A model generated the notes under the pieces. The model did no database searches. It was given only the letters and a program-made list of their open reading frames with translations, and had not been told where the DNA came from. Positions 50,284-51,852 of a stretch of DNA of 51,852 nt are shown piece after piece (within the stretch, counting starts at the first letter, position 1; each line of letters starts with the position of its first letter). The stretch is from Pseudomonadota bacterium (GTDB taxonomy: Bacteria; Desulfobacterota; Syntrophorhabdia; Syntrophorhabdales; Syntrophorhabdaceae), in assembly GCA_026388255.1 (NCBI GenBank), contig JAPLKC010000096.1:1-51852 (forward strand). Reading direction: 5' to 3'. A program made the position numbers and the translations under genes.

Positions 50284-51003
50284 CTATTCTCCCAGATAGA
50301 CTTCGATGACGGTTTTGTTACAGGTGATCTCCTCAGGTGTACCTTCGGCGATCTTTTCACCGTGATGGAGTACTACTATTCTGTCGCATATAGTCATGAT
50401 GGCCTTCATAACGTGCTCGATCATCATGATGGTTATGCCTCTGTCCCGTATCTTCTTAACAAGTTCCATGGCCTGGGCAACCTCCGTAGGGGTGAGGCCT
50501 GCCATCACTTCGTCAAGGAGAAGCAGATCGGGTTTTGTGGCGAGGGCTCGGGCTACCTCAAGCCGTTTCTGATTGGCAAGAGTCAAATCAACAGCACGTC
50601 GATCGCCTAATCCGGACAACCCGACAAAATCAAGGATCGCGTCCGCATCTCCCAGATCTGCCTTGTCTTCCTTGACCTTTGTACTCCCGAACAAATCTCC
50701 CAATCGGGTATTATCCAGGACCGACAACCTGGAAAAGATTTTAACGGACTGAAAGGTCCGTGCAATACCCATCCGTGCAATCTTGTGGGGTTTAAGGCCT
50801 GTAATGTCGACACCCTTGAAGGTGATAGACCCCGTGTCAGGTTTCAATGCACCCGACACCAGATTAAACAGGGTTGTTTTGCCTGCCCCGTTGGGACCGA
50901 TGAGGCCGAGTATCTCACCCTGTCGTATATCCCCATCCACGTTAGTTGTAGCTGCTAATCCTCCAAAATGTTTGTTCAGACCCTTTGCTTCAAGTATGTT
51001 CAT
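50284..51003 (-). CDS. livG: Branched-chain-type ABC transporter ATPase LivG
   Basis: The 239-residue ABC ATPase has Walker A GPNGAGKTTLF, the LivG-type signature LTLANQKRLEVARAL in place of LSGGQ, and Walker B LLLLDEVMAGL. The FQSVKIFSRLSVLDN Q-loop region is typical. The start codon overlaps the livM stop (ATGA), indicating translational coupling. The partner ATPase LivF follows immediately. Confidence 0.95.
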   Translation of the reverse strand: MNILEAKGLNKHFGGLAATTNVDGDIRQGEILGLIGPNGAGKTTLFNLVSGALKPDTGSITFKGVDITGLKPHKIARMGIARTFQSVKIFSRLSVLDNTRLGDLFGSTKVKEDKADLGDADAILDFVGLSGLGDRRAVDLTLANQKRLEVARALATKPDLLLLDEVMAGLTPTEVAQAMELVKKIRDRGITIMMIEHVMKAIMTICDRIVVLHHGEKIAEGTPEEITCNKTVIEVYLGE

Positions 51004-51852
51004 GACTTCTCCGCATATCCTGTTTTTTTTCTTTTCAGCAAGCGTTCTATGACCCCCTCTATGCCGAGGGGCATGAACCTGACAACAAGAAGCATGGTCA
51101 AACCGAAAAGGAGCATATAGTAGTAAGGAAATTTAGTCGTAAATATCTCCTCAAGAATGGAAAAGATAGATGCTCCGGCAATAGGTGCATAGAGGTGGCC
51201 CATACCTCCGAATATTGCCATTAGAACAGGCATAAAGGAACGGCTGATGTCAAAGGCCATAGTCGGATCGACATAGGACCACCTCAGGCTCATGGCTGCT
51301 CCGGTAAGCCCCATGAAGAAGGCGCTGATGGCAAATATCACGGATTTTACCCTCGTTACGTTTATGCCCGTATGGGCCGCTGCCTCCTCCGATTCTCCTA
51401 TCCCCTGCAAGGCCAGACCGAACCTGGAGCGTTTGATGAGATAGGATGTGAGAAGAACCGCGAGAAATATACAGACCATCGTATAGTAGATGGTGGTTGC
51501 ATCCGGCGAGATGACCATTCTCCCGACAGTCCCGGTGATATTGACCTCATACCAATGCAGCAGGTTCCTGATAAGCTCAACCAGACCAAAGGTGAACATC
51601 GTGAAATACATGCCCTTCAACCTCAAGGTGACAGAACCCACCAGATAAGCAAGGCAAAAGCTTGCTATACCACCAATGAGAACCACAAGAATAAGAGGCA
51701 GTTCCGCGCTCAGGAGGGCTGTTGAATAGACACCCACACCAAAAAAGGCCGACGTGGCAAGGGATATATAGCCCGTAGGCCCCGAGAACATCGCCCAGCT
51801 CACCGTGAGAACCACATACATGAGAATATTCGCCACGAATATGAGTTTGTAC
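51000..51852 (-). CDS. livM: Branched-chain-type ABC transporter permease LivM (5' truncated by window edge)
   Basis: About 284 residues of a membrane permease are present, and the frame continues past the right edge, so the N-terminus is missing. Helices and loops match LivM: GPTGYISLATSAFFGVGVY, LRLKGMYFTMFTFGLVELIRN, ALQGIGESEEAAAHTGINV (the EAA loop that contacts the ATPases) and FGGMGHLYAPIAGA. The C-terminus ends in a basic tail. It is the first visible gene of the minus-strand uptake-and-catabolism cluster. livH probably lies just outside the window. Confidence 0.92.
   Translation of the reverse strand, partial: YKLIFVANILMYVVLTVSWAMFSGPTGYISLATSAFFGVGVYSTALLSAELPLILVVLIGGIASFCLAYLVGSVTLRLKGMYFTMFTFGLVELIRNLLHWYEVNITGTVGRMVISPDATTIYYTMVCIFLAVLLTSYLIKRSRFGLALQGIGESEEAAAHTGINVTRVKSVIFAISAFFMGLTGAAMSLRWSYVDPTMAFDISRSFMPVLMAIFGGMGHLYAPIAGASIFSILEEIFTTKFPYYYMLLFGLTMLLVVRFMPLGIEGVIERLLKRKKTGYAEKS

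Overview
The window reads as a chromosomal segment of a strictly anaerobic, probably syntrophic or sulfate-reducing deltaproteobacterium (Desulfobacterota; a Syntrophorhabdus-like aromatic degrader is a reasonable guess). The inference rests on the gene mix: a molybdenum hydroxylase of the 4-hydroxybenzoyl-CoA reductase/xanthine dehydrogenase family beside an acyl-CoA ligase and a Liv-type ABC importer, Na+-pump decarboxylase beta and gamma subunits, ArsA-like ATPases next to CstA, selB, and a sigma-54 activator. No rRNA, tRNA, CRISPR array or phage region was seen. Base composition is moderate, with one visibly GC-rich gene (a DEAD-box helicase) beside transposase debris.

Layout. 1-4.7 kb: C-terminal part of an APC-type permease, a small protein with an internal repeat, a long perfect palindrome, a GAF/AAA+/Fis sigma-54 activator, then a DUF6765-like (phospholipase C-like) protein and a lipoprotein with a phospholipase A2-type Cys-Cys-x-x-His-Asp motif. 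4.7-8.3 kb (minus): OadG-like small subunit, OadB, a terminator, an ArsB/NhaD-type permease and a cytidylate-kinase-like protein. 8.3-13.8 kb: a structured intergenic region, a Cache domain fused to a pentameric ligand-gated ion channel, an orphan ParB-like protein, a TerC-family membrane protein and a second cytidylate-kinase-like protein. 13.8-22.1 kb: NarL-type two-component pair, ispG, a cupin, selB, an ExeA-like ATPase with SH3 domain, and a secreted thermonuclease. 22.3-29.7 kb: hybrid histidine kinase, a cstA/small protein/two ArsA-like ATPase cluster, a DUF1232 protein, a secreted unknown and a secreted four-EF-hand protein. 29.9-38.3 kb: UvrD/PcrA-type helicase, a repeat mosaic, then a secreted TPR-CHAT protease and a CHASE2 membrane protein facing a secreted unknown. 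38.1-40 kb: a truncated hydrolase, a decayed REP-associated (RAYT) transposase and the GC-rich RhlE-type helicase. 40-51.8 kb (minus): livM, livG, livF, an SDR, a DUF169 protein and a substrate-binding protein; then FAD, [2Fe-2S] and molybdopterin subunits of a molybdenum hydroxylase, an acyl-CoA ligase and a MoaD/ThiS-like protein. This last region looks like one uptake-and-catabolism unit for an aromatic or related carboxylic acid.

The most notable observations are the Cache-ion-channel fusion; a set of genes whose promoter -10 box lies only 7-13 nt before the start codon with no Shine-Dalgarno sequence (probable leaderless transcripts); the CHAT/CHASE2 envelope module; MITE-like elements whose ends supply or abut the stop codons of neighbouring genes; a one-base frameshift in the molybdenum hydroxylase FAD subunit; and small genes and pseudogenes that simple ORF length cut-offs would miss.
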